Positions 22,317 through 34,587 of a stretch of DNA of 64,000 nt are shown here, piece by piece. Both the position numbers and the translations under genes were made by a program. The DNA is taken from positions 682,001 through 746,000 of the forward strand of contig JAJTUP010000018.1 in NCBI GenBank assembly GCA_021399435.1, given 5' to 3'. The notes under the pieces were generated by a model that saw nothing but the letters and a program-made list of their open reading frames with translations, searched no databases and was not told the DNA's origin. How positions within the stretch are numbered: position 1 is the stretch's first letter; the number at the start of each line of letters is the position of its first letter. The DNA comes from Diaporthe sp. PMI_573. Taxonomy: Eukaryota > Ascomycota > Sordariomycetes > Diaporthales > Diaporthaceae.

Positions 22317-22437
22317 AGAAGGGGGAGAGAGAGAACAAGAAGGGGGAGAGAGAGAACAAGAAGGGAGAGAGAGAGAACAAGAAGGGGGAGAGAGAGAACA
22401 AGAAGGGGGAGAGAGAGAACAAGAAGGGGGAGAAGCA
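22317..22437 (+). repeat. 21-bp minisatellite, about six copies
   Basis: Nearly identical units of GGGGGAGAGAGAGAACAAGA plus one base. Because 21 is a multiple of three the array is open in several frames, and it encodes a Lys/Gly/Glu/Arg/Asn heptad in one. I do not regard that frame as a gene, since it has no conserved flanks. Confidence 0.9.
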
Positions 22438-22624
22438 GAGGAAGAGATGGTCTAAAAGATTAGAAAAATGTATATGTGAGGGGTTTCGCCCACTGCCCCG
22501 GTAAAGGCTATATGTACTGAAAACTAAATAAAGGAATTTACGTGACGCCCTCTCGCCGAAGGTATGACAAAAGATCTGTGCTTTCGTCTTTGCATGCATT
22601 TGACTGCCACATAGGTCTCCAAGA

Positions 22625-22972
22625 GTGGAGCATGCAGTACCACCTCCGTTTGCAGACTTCATGGAGTTTCCAATGCCGGGGAGGGAACCAAGCTGGCAAA
22701 GCCCGTCTTTATCCCGCTATCGAAGGACGCTGCTGACGGCGATGGCTGGTTCGTTTCTTGTGTCAAATGGCCCGACTCCGTCGACGAGTAGCCGGCCAAC
22801 CTCTGCGACGTCCTTCCCCAAGTTGTGACCCCCGTCAAGCTGCCGTTCTCAAAGAGGACTTGGGACAGCGTGAAGCCGAGTAGCATTGGCCCGCTGAATC
22901 GCCCGCTGAATCGCCCGCTGAATCGCCCGGCTCAGGGGACCTACATAGATGCCACAATTAGTTAGACGAGCA
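22625..22972 (+). pseudogene. Unidentified decayed coding fragment
   Basis: One frame reads KPVFIPLSKDAADGDGWFVS, then reaches a TAG where a tryptophan might stand, and continues with VTPVKLPFSKRTW. The preceding piece FMEFPMPGREPSW is in another frame, joined at a short A run. The F-x-P ... DDGW-like pattern recalls the C-terminal region of carotenoid-cleavage dioxygenases, but this is weak. Too little remains to be sure it was ever a gene. Confidence 0.3.
22889..22929 (+). repeat. 12-bp tandem repeat
   Basis: Three to four copies of CCCGCTGAATCG in a row, within the tail of the decayed fragment described above. Confidence 0.85.
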
Positions 22973-23710
22973 TTTCAAGATTATCTGAATGTTTGATCCT
23001 TCGATTACAATCTTCCAAGAATCTACGTATACTGCACGTGTTCATTACTTTCTATGCAGCAGTCAGAGAAGGCCGGGAGCCAATGGCACGACGCAATCAA
23101 ACGCCACTTCGCCAGTGATTGACAGGTACCTAAGCGCATTTAAACAACATATGGCATGCATATATAGCGAGATGCCCTATACTGGGGGATGAGATATAAA
23201 ATATTGAACAGAAAGCCTATTGTGAGGCCTACTAGTGTCGGTAGAAATGTCCTGCGTCACATATTAGGACTACAATCGGCAGTGCGCAGTCGGCGTCTAT
23301 TGAAGAAATACAGATGCCTATGGGGCTACCTCTTTAGGGGGCAGAAATTTGCCCTGAGAGTTTTACTCTGGTAACTCCGTGAGGACGTCTTAGATACCAA
23401 CAGAGGCACCCTAAACGTCAGCACTATGGTTAAAAGGTCCAGCTTCCATTGGTGGAGTATGAGGTCTGGAGACTCCTCAGGTGCCTAACCTAGCCGTATG
23501 CTGTCAGGGTCGCACAACTTGTGCTTTGCGGATCTGTCTGAAGAGCCAACATGAGAGGCCTCCAGAAGGCCCTACACTGAGGGCCAACGTTCAGTAGCCA
23601 ATGATGGGACTCCATTGGCATTCAGGAAACGAAGCCATCTTACGAAACCCCTCCTATCAGCACGTTTCTGAAATAGTGCACAAAGGCAAACTCCTGAACG
23701 TCTCATCGCC

Positions 23711-25814
23711 ATGGACCTCTGCAAGTTCTGCGACGAACTTATTGTCTTGCTCTGCAAAGACCTGCACCGCCGATCCAATCTCGCGCATAGAGATTACTTC
23801 GTCCCTCTTAAAGGACTTGAACGATCCAGACACTGCCGTCTGTGTCGCTTGGTAGACCAGTATGCAGCAAAGGCATTTAAAGATGCCACGCGGTCTTTCT
23901 ACAACAATACGCAGTTCCAAATTACACCAATGAGATCGTATCCTGATGACCTCGAGAGCCCACTCACTGAGATCATGCTTATCTCACGTCCGTCTGGCCC
24001 CGACTTCAGGATAGCTGTGTGGTCTAGCCTAGGTAATTACTTGTTTACAGTATTGCGCATTTCACAGTGCTTTTTCCTTCTGATTTTCACCAGGTAGCCC
24101 TGCCGCCGCGTCCGGCCTTGTCAGCTGTGACTCACCATTGCTCAACGATCACTGCCCAGAGGCCCTTTCTCTATTCCGAACCTGGTTCGAAACATGTTGC
24201 CAGAGCCACGAGAACTGCAAACGAGCTCTCGATGGAACGGTCATTAATGAGAACGAGAGGCCGCTATTGCCCACTCGTGTGCTCGATCTTGGTCATCCTG
24301 GTACTACAGACGTAGTGCTCATAGAGACAAGAGGACGACGGGGCAACTACTGCGCTCTATCTTACTGTTAGGGCCCTCCAGGCACACAAGATTTGATCAC
24401 AACCAAGAGTAATCTTGAGCAGCGCTTGTCCGGCATCGCCTTCGACTCCATGCCCAAGACCTTCCAAGATGCGGTCCAGATCGCGCGTCAGATTTCGGTG
24501 CGGTACCTCTGGATTGACAGGCTTTGTATTATCCAAGGAGATGCAGAGGACTGGACGCGGGAGTCGAAACGTATGGGATCCATCTATCAGATGGCTTGTT
24601 TGGTTATAGCTGCGTCAGGGGGCTGTGAGCCCCAAAGATGGGTGCTTTGTTAGCACCCCTCGAGACCTCCAGTCAGTAGATCTGCCATTCTACTCGAGCA
24701 CTGGCCGGATGAACGGTTCCTTCCATGTCTGTGGATTCTGCTGGGAGGACTATCAGCCAGCTTTCGGGCCCCTTCGCTCTCAAGGATGGGCCCTGCAGGA
24801 ATCGTATCTCGCGCGAAGGTGTCTGAGTTTCATGCCGGGCGGTCCATCTTGGATCTGCAAGAATTCTGAATCTGCTGGCCTTACCGAGAGAAATACCATT
24901 ATGGATCCAGGAGAATACCCTGACTGGGAGTCAGTGTTGCAGAGATTTTCTTGCACAAGGCTGACACACAAGTCGGATCGGCTGACGGCTGTGGAAGGAA
25001 TTGCCTCTGAGTTGCAGAAAAAGCGGAGACACCTACGACCGAGGCATTTTCTACTCTGAAATCGCTTCTCACCTCCTATGGATGACTGGGGACATATCTC
25101 CGGAGTCAGAAGACTTGAAAGATGTACCTTCCTGGTCATGGGCCTCGAAGGGTGCTGAAAAAGTCTTTTGGGGTAACAGAATAGACCTTGAAGCCGATAT
25201 CGACCACAATAAGGTTCATATCGACACTCAAGGGTGTCTCAGACTAGAGGGGAAACTTGTCGAGTGCAAAGCATACAATACTGCGCTTGACAACAAGGCC
25301 ATTAGCGACAAAAGGAACCACACCATATTCTGGACGGTCTTACTTTTCTCAAACTTCCCCGACCAAGCGGTCCGAGTCTTTATGGAGGAGACTGCTTCAG
25401 AGTGCAGCGGAATCGCAGTGTTTGACCGTCAAGAATTCAATACGATCTACTGCCTTTGCCTAATGTCAACCATCTTGGAAAGGCTTACCGAGTATATATG
25501 GTAAGCCATGATCAAGCGTTTATTGAACCCAAAGAAAAGTAAATTAGTACTAACGTATCAATGTTCTTGGAGGACCTTCCGCGACATTGTTGAGCCACCA
25601 GAATGGCTATCTTCAGATGAGGTAAGAGCACTGCATGTCTATCGAGTCACACATCGTTAATAGTTCCTTTGGTTTAAAACAGAGGGTTTCTTTTGTGCTG
25701 CTATTGGCACCAATCCCAGACCGACTTGAGTGCTACCGACGTGTCGGCATGGGCATAATGCTTAGCCCCGTACAAGATGACGAGTCTCTTATGAAGACGA
25801 TTCACATTCTGTAG
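23711..25814 (+). pseudogene. HET-domain (heterokaryon incompatibility) pseudogene
   Basis: The relics of a HET protein are clear. Exon 1 (23711 to about 24034) begins MDLCKFC. A GTAATT...CACCAG intron follows, then the HET core motifs: YCALSYC, PKTFQDAV, RYLWIDRLCIIQ and DGCFVST. Near the 3' end is the typical tail with CYRRVGMGIML. Three breaks are seen. First, TAG at 24369-24371 stands where the ALSYCWG motif needs tryptophan. Second, a +1 shift lies in the G5 run near 24616-24620. Third, a +1 shift lies in the A5 run near 25018-25022. At least one more intron follows 25502. Intact HET proteins trigger a cell-death response on fusion of unlike strains; this copy should be inactive unless the two homopolymer shifts are assembly errors, and even then the nonsense codon remains. 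Confidence 0.8.
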
Positions 25815-27170
25815 ATAGCAAGTCTGCCTAGGTTCCCTATGTTTGAGACCTCATCAATCCAACAGCATGTAAGGCTTCTGCTTGCTTGGAAGCTGTGTAG
25901 GCTATGGAGCCTCAAGGACCGCAAAGCCAGAATCTTCACGGAAGCATAGATGTGCCAAACGCCACTCGGTATTGTTTCAGCAAAAGTCCGCCTCTCAGAG
26001 CTTGGCTGGGAAGGTTACTACAATTCTTCATTATAATAAATAACTTCCATAGACTTGGAAGACCGGCTTCTCCAAAACGCACAAAGTAATATTTATGACA
26101 TCACCTGTGACCAAATCTGACCAAGCCTCCCTGAAACGCTGTCAGCACTTGGGAATCCTGCTGCATGCCACCAATGTTATCGCCTTACACGAAAGGACTT
26201 ACTCTCTAAACTCCACCTTAGTCACAGCAGTTGGCAATTATTCTGGCAGCGGAGGCAAGGCGCAGGCCTCACTCAATCTGGTGTACTTTCCCCTTCGTGG
26301 GGAAGGAAGGAAGGATGGAAGGGAGGAGAGGGCTAGCACCCTTGGACTCTTCTTGAAAACCCTTTCGATGATTCGGCCGGGAAGCGCCGACTGTGATCAA
26401 TAGAAAGAAAACCAAATACCAACGAACAAATCAGTAAGTACACATCGTATTACTCCCCCAGAAACTTTTCTGACGCTGTAGCTAGATATGACGACCATGA
26501 CGCCCGCCCCCAATCCCACCTGTCCCACCCGAGCCGTCTTCACCGCCACCCCCCTCGCCGCCGCCGGGAGGGAGAGGATGGCCAATGCCAAGACCAAGTG
26601 GGAGAAGAGCTCATGTTGTGGACCTTCGGCGGATTTTTTGTGGTCATCCATTAAGCTCCTGTCATATATCTACACAGCCTACCTGTATTGGTAGGACAGG
26701 TAGACGTACGCTCGAAGCCATCAACAAGATGGTTCTAATACGGTAGAGATAAATGGGAGAGAATCCCATGTCAACAAATCGGTCAATTCTCTGGCTGTTA
26801 TCGACCAGGCTTTGGACAATCCTATCACAGGTGTGGTTGCACAGCACTGGAAGTGGTGGTGAAACATACTAAGTGTTCCGGCTCAAGGCTTCAAGCAATT
26901 GGCCGAAGAACGGGAGGGGCGAAGTGCAGCGGCTGAGCAGGCTCCCTCCAAAGGGATGCAGTGGCAATTGGAACCACCGACCTGATACACGGAGGCTGCT
27001 GTGCAATCCGCAAAAGAACACGCAGGTTTTATATAACCCCAGCCTGGTTTCCCACTACACAATGCCCAAATTGTGCAACTCTTATTCGTTTGACTTCTTC
27101 ATTGCCCGAGATACTGAACAAACAACTCGTCAAATTGTGCATGCCTCCGCCGCATCACCGCATTCTCAAC
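25815..27170. other. Intergenic region, no gene recognised
   Basis: Short open frames on both strands between the HET pseudogene and the Clr5-ankyrin gene have no motif I recognise. A purine-rich GGAA tract lies near 26300-26330. Confidence 0.5.
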
Positions 27171-30100
27171 ATGTCGGCCTCCAACCCCACTACTTCCAGC
27201 ACAGTTGGGTTTGCCAACGATATTTGGCACCAGCACAAGGCCCAGATCAGGGATCTCTATCTCAACAAAAAGAAAAAATTGAAAGAGGTGAAGGAGGAGA
27301 TGGAGAGAAACGGGTTCCCAGAGACGCCGTAAGATCGCAACTAATATGTGTTTGCAACATTGGTAGCATCTCATCAAAGCGCTGACCAAGCCTTCGTTCA
27401 AAACAGACTGTCTACATGGGAATCCAAGCTCAGAGTTGACCTTAATATTCGAAAGAAGAATAAGGCCTCGCATTGGCCAATGGTCTACCGACACCTGGTC
27501 CCCCGTCTTGAAACGCCGGGGAGGAAACGACTGCGGCGACCGACGACAATTCGATTGGACCGAAAGGAGATTCCGTACGATGTCGCATGGAAAGAGATTC
27601 GGAGGTCTGGTGCACATACAAGTTCTCCTCTCTCGTGTAAGTAGACCATGGAAGAGGAGGTGTGGCATAATGATGGCTCTGGAGAGGGCTAATGAACAAT
27701 AATCCAGTGCCTCACGGGGAACTCCCGCCGGGGATAGAAGTGAGGACGCCATCACCGATCCTCTCGCCAATATTGATCACAGAACAATCGACTTTATCAG
27801 CCGCGCACGTTGCGCCAACGATTTCTGGGTGTACCGCAGCTTTACAGCTATATACTCCTCAGACTGCCGTTAGAGTCGAACCGCCGCGTATCACGTCCAC
27901 TGTTTCAGTCTTCTCGAGCAATACTCCAACTACCCCATGGGTATCTCTATATGTCAAACTACGACGTAAGCAATTGACTCCTTCTTTCTAACCAACCGTG
28001 CTGGGCGGCTGCTGATAAGGGATATGATGAAGAGCTTTACCAAGACGGGGTCCCCGCTCGGCTACTGGACGCATGGAAGTCGTTGGAATGGTGGACGATT
28101 GTTCCCGTTGGCCGAGCTTTACGCGCCCAAGATATTCAACTCTTTCAGTCCCGATTGGAACTGCTCCCAGCCAGTTCGCCAAGGCTCCCTCGTCCATCAC
28201 CCGATCTTGGATACCGACTCGTCACGGCGCGAGGCAATATCTCGCTAAGCGACTTTGTCTCGACGGCCATTTATCTACTATCCAATAGACTACATGACCC
28301 TGAAGATGGTGACAAAGGCTTGCGGCTTCTATTCTCACTTTTCGAGCACGATGTTCATCTATTCACTCAAATACTGGAGTGCGGGCCATCCACTGCTAGG
28401 GCTACATGGGAATCGTTGACGAGGTACTCGGAGGAGCTTTATGACGAGCGCTTCTCGAAGGATTATGACAAGCGCATCTCCAGATTTCTGCTGAGCATTG
28501 GTATCCGCTCCTCTTGGGTAGATGTTTCTGACTTTGAAGTTTTCGTCGATGCTCTGGAAATGGACTGTCCAACCAATATCCTTGAGGACATTCTTGATCA
28601 CTTTTTTCATTCTGGCCACGGCCACAGTGCACCAAGTGTCTGCTACGCGATTTTGAAATCCTACCAGAAAGGTCATTTCAATATTTTCCACCTGCTGGTT
28701 CGACATTTCGATATTAATATGGAGTTACCCTTTCCCGGGAGCCCTCCAGCGCCACGACCACATTCGATATTTGTGGCCTTCATATACTCAAGCTTTCACC
28801 CCAGCTGCAAGGATTATAGCCGTTGGCACGTATTGGACGTGTTCTTATCGAATGGCGCTGATGTCGACACAGATTTGATCGCGCAGACATATGTCCATCC
28901 ATCATGCATCAGGTGGTACAACAAGAACGAAACCAATCGTGCACTACGTCCCACAATATTGGACTGTTCTTTCCGCTTTAACCGATCCTTGTTTATGAGA
29001 TTGGCTCAATATAGCAAAGTACCAAAGACAGCATTGACCAAGACTGGTCTCTTAATTTCCCTGGAGAAGGGACCTGGGGCATTGCGAGACTATCTGAGAA
29101 CCCGAGAGCCGGCAATAGATCTTTTCAACTGGCGAATCATAGGCTCACTCTTACGATTCCTTCTGGACGACCAACTCGACTCGGGGCAGTGGGGCAGTTG
29201 CATGGAGCTCACACACAACATAGACTTCAAGACTGTACGCAACCTTTTCCAGTATGCTGACGATATGAATTGGCATACGATATTTCTCCCCAGGATCAAT
29301 TCCTTATTGAATAGAGTTATACATCAGCTCCTTCGGTACCCGGAGCAATTTACGGATGATGGTTGGCAGCTTCTGGACGTTCTGGTGCACAAAGGAGGCG
29401 ATATAACAGATCGTCATCTTCAATTCGCAGTCGAACTGGAAGGAATCATCATTCTGAATTGGCTGCGACCACGGGTCAAAGACTTCTCAGCCAGGGCCAC
29501 CGGAGCGTTGGCTCAAGCTGTGCGGCTACGCAATTATCAGGCGGTCCAATTCCTTGTGCAGAGCGGAGTTGACCCGAAGGCTTCAGTGGACTTGTCTGAA
29601 GCTGTGCAGCAAAACGATTCTGCCGTGCGTGTATTCCTTGCTCAACGTGGAGTCCACTGGAGCGCTCCGGCGGCGTTCGCGGCGGCCTTGTCTGTACCTG
29701 CACGGCAGAACAATTTTGAGTTGGTCGAATTCCTTGTCCAAAGCGGAGTTGACCCGAAAGATCCGGCGGCCTTGGCTATAGCTGCACGGCAGAACAATTT
29801 TGAGGTGGTCGAATTTCTTCTTCAGAGAGGAGCCAGCCCAAATGTATTCATCAGCGCCCAAATTGCAAAGCTGGCTGTCCTTAAAGAAATCCATTTCAAT
29901 ATAACTGCTCAGGGGTCTCAGGAGCAGGTCTACAGTCTGCAAGCAATTGCCGCTGGATTCGGCGCAGTCTCTTCCGATGAGAGGTCCAGCCTGAGAATGT
30001 TTCGATTTCTGGCCGAAAGAGGAGCCAAATTTGTCATTGGTCCAAACGATACGACGCCCTTCGCATTCATAATGCTTCTATTAGAAACTGGCCGGGGTGA

Positions 30101-31583
30101 TCCTGAGCTTTTCGCCAAAATTAAGTTTGTTCTCAGCACCTTAAAGCAAAGCATACGCCAGGCAAAGCCTCCAGCATTTCTGCTGGAAATGTGCGCGTGG
30201 GGTCGTGGCGGAACACCGGACAAAGAAGGAGTCAAGATCTTTGAATATCTTCTCGACGGAGGGGCCGATGTGAACCATGGGTCTCCCCTCGCAGCCCTCA
30301 TCAATTCTGAGGCTCCCAAGGAGCTTGTGGAACGTGTTTTGGATTTAGGGGCCAAACTGGATGCTTATACTGCTATTGGCTCGTCGGTTTCCGATGCAAC
30401 TCGGACCCCTCTCCAAGCCGCAGCATCTCGGGGCAATGAGGACTTGGTCTACCGGTTTCTAGAGCAAGGCGCCAATATCAACAGTCCAGCGCGTGGCAGG
30501 TACGGGAGGACAGCCCTGCAAGCTATCTGCTCCTGGAATCCTGCCACAGAAAAGGAGCACCGTCGAAAGATGACAATTTGCGACGTTCTGCTGAATAGCG
30601 GTGCGGAAGTAAACGCTGCCCCTGCCTCGCATGGCGGAATGACGGCTTTGCAAGCGACAATATTGAATGGGGATCTCGAATTGGCCGAGATTCTGATCCG
30701 CAATGGTGCTGATGTCAATGGACCCCCCTATAGATCCAACACCAGGAACAAAGGACATTACTTTAAATTTAGTGTTTTGGATCTTGCCGCCCAGTGTGGA
30801 CGCCTGGATATTGCCGAGCTGCTCCTCAATGCCAATGCGGTGAGCGGTCTTCCTGGGATCACCGGATATGATGGGGCCATCAACCTTGCTCAACATCATT
30901 GCCATCATGCAGTGGCAAGCTTGATCAGTGAACACCTGGTAAATAGCATGAAGCCGGAAGGTGATCTCCTGAGCTTCTGGACAGCACCAAACGACTATCA
31001 CAGCCATGGACACTATACAGATTGCGAATCGACTGACGACGAATACCGGGGTGAGCGGCAGAATCATTGTGGGAGTGCTGATAGTGATTCGTCCTCGGCG
31101 AATGAAGACTCACCAGAAGGTGATTCAGCAAAATATGACCCGCTCAGCGAATGGGACAGCTTGGCAAGTCCCGCAACAGGGGATTTGGCTGAATGCGCGG
31201 TGGATATACAATGGGATACTCAGCCTCTCCCCGATTCTTTCATGGGGTCGTTGACTGAGATATTGGATGCAGAGGCATTTCCTGACTTGCAAGTTGTTGC
31301 AAACGCTCCTACGGATGACGGGTTCAGTCACTCAGGCACGGGATTCATCTTACCCGCAGAGGATATCCAACTCCCAGGAAATGAGTGGATGCTCCGGGAT
31401 CCCTTTGAAGCTGGGACTGGGATGCTAGAAGAAAGCACCTTGTGGCAGCAGGTATTTGACATGCAGGATGAGGAATTTGGATTCGCATCATTTGACCCAA
31501 GTTGTCAGTTGACTTCCTTGGATCATTTAGGCAAGCCAGACATTGAAGGGCAAGACGCTGCGGAGCGGGACTTTGTCCAATAA
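27171..31583 (+). CDS. Clr5-domain ankyrin-repeat protein
   Basis: Predicted 1394-residue protein from four exons: 27171-27328, 27407-27636, 27708-27940 and 28020-31583. All joins are in frame. Residues about 13-62 form a Clr5 domain (W-x-x-HK-x-x-I-x-x-LYL, then KEVKEEMERNGF and STWESKLR), a fungal N-terminal module thought to bind DNA. The last exon encodes a long helical middle part and then ankyrin repeats. Two nearly identical ARQNNFE-[LV]VEFL units are followed by TPLQAAASRGNEDLV, MTALQATILNGDLELAEILI and VLDLAAQCGRLDIAELLL. The final 250 residues are acidic, Ser/Asp-rich, and could be an activating tail. Proteins of this layout are often in expanded, fast-changing families. An alternative donor at 27966 would break the frame, which favours 27941. 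Function is unknown; a regulatory or non-self-recognition role is only inference. Confidence 0.8.
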
Positions 31584-34500
31584 TTGGAGAGGGTAATGTG
31601 GCTCTGAATGGACTCAACAAAGTTGTCTGAATTGTCGAAATTCGTTGTTGAAGAATACACATCGAAATTGGTAGTTCAAAAAGGTAGGTGAAGTTTACGG
31701 GCCATAAATATTCAAAGTATTGCCCCTTCAAGGTACCCTTTCACGAGGGGAAAGGGTGGGCTCAAAAACATGGTGCCGATATATATATTAAGTAGATAGA
31801 ATTGCAAGCTGAGAGAGCATATATAGTAGATTCTACACACCCTTACAGCAAAGAATTACTTACTTTAACCCTCTCAGACTAATATAAACCTATATACTCT
31901 TTTAATACATCTTCGTAATTTTAAGGATATAAAGAACACCAAATTAGTCCTTTGGGAACTTGCGTTATACCTAACGGCCTTACTTACTACCCTCCGCTAT
32001 GTTTTACTATGCTTTGGGGCTCGCCCTCTTTGCCCCAGCCGGCCCTTTCTGAAAATTGAATTGGGAGCCTCTGTCTTGGTGGTTTTGAGATGTCACTGAG
32101 AAAGGTGGACCGGCTAGTCCGAGAGGGTCAAAATGAGTGATTCTCTGCCGCAAGGGGGTGTAGAATCGCGGGTCCTGTTGGTCTTAAGCAAAGTGATGCC
32201 CCCCCCCCCGGTCTGTCTGTTTGCTCATCCCCCGCACCACCAAAAATCACACCAAATGCCGGAATTCTCAACATCTTCCTTCTCACAGCTGCTGTGAGGC
32301 TTGCCTGCCGCGGCGTTAGGGAACTTTCTCCACCTCTCCAAATGGGTCCAACCTCTCTTGGAGACGACATAGGACAACTCAACCGCCAGATCACTATCAA
32401 ATGTCGCTATTATCGCAGCACAAGCGCATAGTCAAGCGTCTCGGGGCCTCTCTTCCCAGATCCGACACCCCGATGGACGGAAATCGGTGACGACACGACG
32501 AAAGAGATTCTCCAAAAGCTGCTAGTACGCTTGCACGAAACACAAAACACAGGAATCGCGGATGTCATGGAGGAAAATCCAGAACTGGGCTGGGCTTGTT
32601 TGCAAGAGAAGGTAGGATCTTTGCGATATTCCCAGCGCAAGAAGAGTAAGAGTCCTACCTTGAGCCTCATAGTTCGGTGCTGACCAGCAACTCAACAAAT
32701 AAAGACCTCCAGGACCAAACCATAGACGCAAATGCCCCCGCCGGCCAGGACTCGCCTGTGTAGATGCCCAGCGCCCGAGCCATAATTCCAAGAACCTCCC
32801 CAGCAATCTTCTCTTTCGATGACAGACAGCTCAGCTTGGAAACATGCGGCTGCAGTACGTCTCAAGGGCAGTGCACGAACAAAACGCAGGCGTCCCCTGC
32901 AAGATCACAGGACCCTTGTTCACAACTTGGCCAGCTGATGCAACTGGGAAGGAGTTGAGTCCTGTCACACTGTCAAGCGATTAGATGGTGCAGGCTTTCA
33001 CAAGCCAAGCCTACGCCACTCTATACTAGAACGCCGGAGTCAAGCTCTGGACCCGACTCGGGCTTTGATTCAGTCTTCACTCTTGGGTCAGTCTCGAGAC
33101 CTGAAATTTTCAGGAGTTTTGATATCTCCCATGGCCCTTTTGATGACTTCCGCCTTTCTATAATTAAGGTCCAACCCTCTTCCTCTACTATTTAGCGATA
33201 TTGCATACTAACATTATTCTTTCTTAGAACCCTTGTGGTTCCTTTAAGGAATTGAGCTTGGACTTTAGGGCCTCTTGACGGAATGGGCGCTGAGCTGGTA
33301 CAGAGACCGTATTGCTGTCATAGGATGTAATACCTGTACATTGGATTCTTACGGACCGAAGTGGTGGATGCTGTCCAGATGGGAGATTTACGGTGTTACG
33401 AGCCTGTTGAAAGAGACTTCCTTACGAACGCCTGCCGGGTACTCTATGGCTGTGATGGTTATTAAGAGCGTTGTTACATTGCGAGAGCTCGCTGATGGCA
33501 CCCTTTAAGGAGGAATGATTATTGCTAAATGGTGTTTTAAATGGCGTCCCTGTGCTTGAAGCTTGACCTGTGGCGGTTGGGTGGGCGGTCTGTTAGGGGC
33601 CGCCCATGTGTAGCCAAACAATGTTACTGTCTTGGTCAATTATTTTATCGAATACAATAGCTTGTTCACAAACCTGTGACCAGCTGAACACAAGGTGGCG
33701 TGTTCCAAAATTTCTGTGCCCGTGGATCAGCCTTAAAACTTAGTTCTTCGAATTTATTGCCCATATAGTAGAGGGGTAGTTCTGCTACTTCGTAATGTTG
33801 CTTGTCTCCTCTATCTCCACTGTGTCATGGTGTCTTGGACAGCACAGAGGTTCCATGGGCAATATGCTAAAAGGCGATGGGAATTATTGTTAAGTTTAGA
33901 TCTTCTCATAAATATCAAAGAAAACAATCACATTGTCATCAGTTGTAGATAGTCTATTGCATAAGGCCCCAGGCTTTTACAGCTTAGACCTACTATAGTA
34001 GAGGCTTTAATATATTCAGCGGGCACAAAGACTGGGGAGACCTTAGTAGACTTTAAGATAAAAAGGTATCTCTTTTCTTAGTTCTACCTATAATTCTTTA
34101 AGACTCAACTAAAACTAATTACCTATACTATGACCTACCTACTTGGGGGTTATAAAATTAGAGTATGGTTTTATAAGTGGGAGTCTAGCTGTCTTGGCTA
34201 TGTCGTTTTTCTTGGTTGGGATTTTTGAGTTGCATTTTAGAGTTATATTAACTTGAATTTACCTAATATACCGTTGTGAATACTGTACACGCTATTAATT
34301 ATAGGATGAACAGCTCTACATCTTTAGCTGCTAGATAAGTGTTGCATTGGTGTCACCCTATGCAGACGACTCTGGTACTTGTATAACTAACAACTTGGGT
34401 GACCTGCCCAAACCAAGCGTGCGAATCTCAAAAGGTTCGAAGAAGGGTAACACCGTTTGGAGCACCATGAGCAAAAGGCAATTCATGATACCCTAGTTTC

Positions 34501-34587
34501 ATGGACCGAACATACAATTTTACCCATTTTACGAGGCAGATCAAATATAGATCAGCAATCACTGAGAACACATCTGGAGTGTTATTA
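31584..34587. other. Gene-poor, partly AT-rich region
   Basis: Three kilobases without a recognisable gene. AT-rich, TpA-rich stretches lie at about 31760-32000 and 33600-34330. One protein-like but short stretch on the plus strand (about 32484-32630, with ILQKLLVRLHETQN) has stops around it and could be a gene relic. The pattern would suit a decayed transposable element, but no diagnostic motif is left. Confidence 0.5.

Larger units (their letters stand above)
22215..23710. other. Intergenic region with minisatellites and a possible pseudogene
   Basis: This 1.5-kb gap holds a 21-bp minisatellite (22317-22437), a 12-bp tandem repeat (22889-22929) and a degenerate protein-like stretch near 22625-22972. 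From 22990 to 23710 I see nothing recognisable. Confidence 0.55.

Noticed and set aside
22208..22504. 98-codon frame over the 21-bp minisatellite
   Set aside because: The frame exists only because the unit is a multiple of three; the flanks show no coding pattern.
33275..33508. 77-codon plus-strand frame in the gene-poor region
   Set aside because: It has no ATG start and no recognisable domain; it may be a relic, but I cannot support it.
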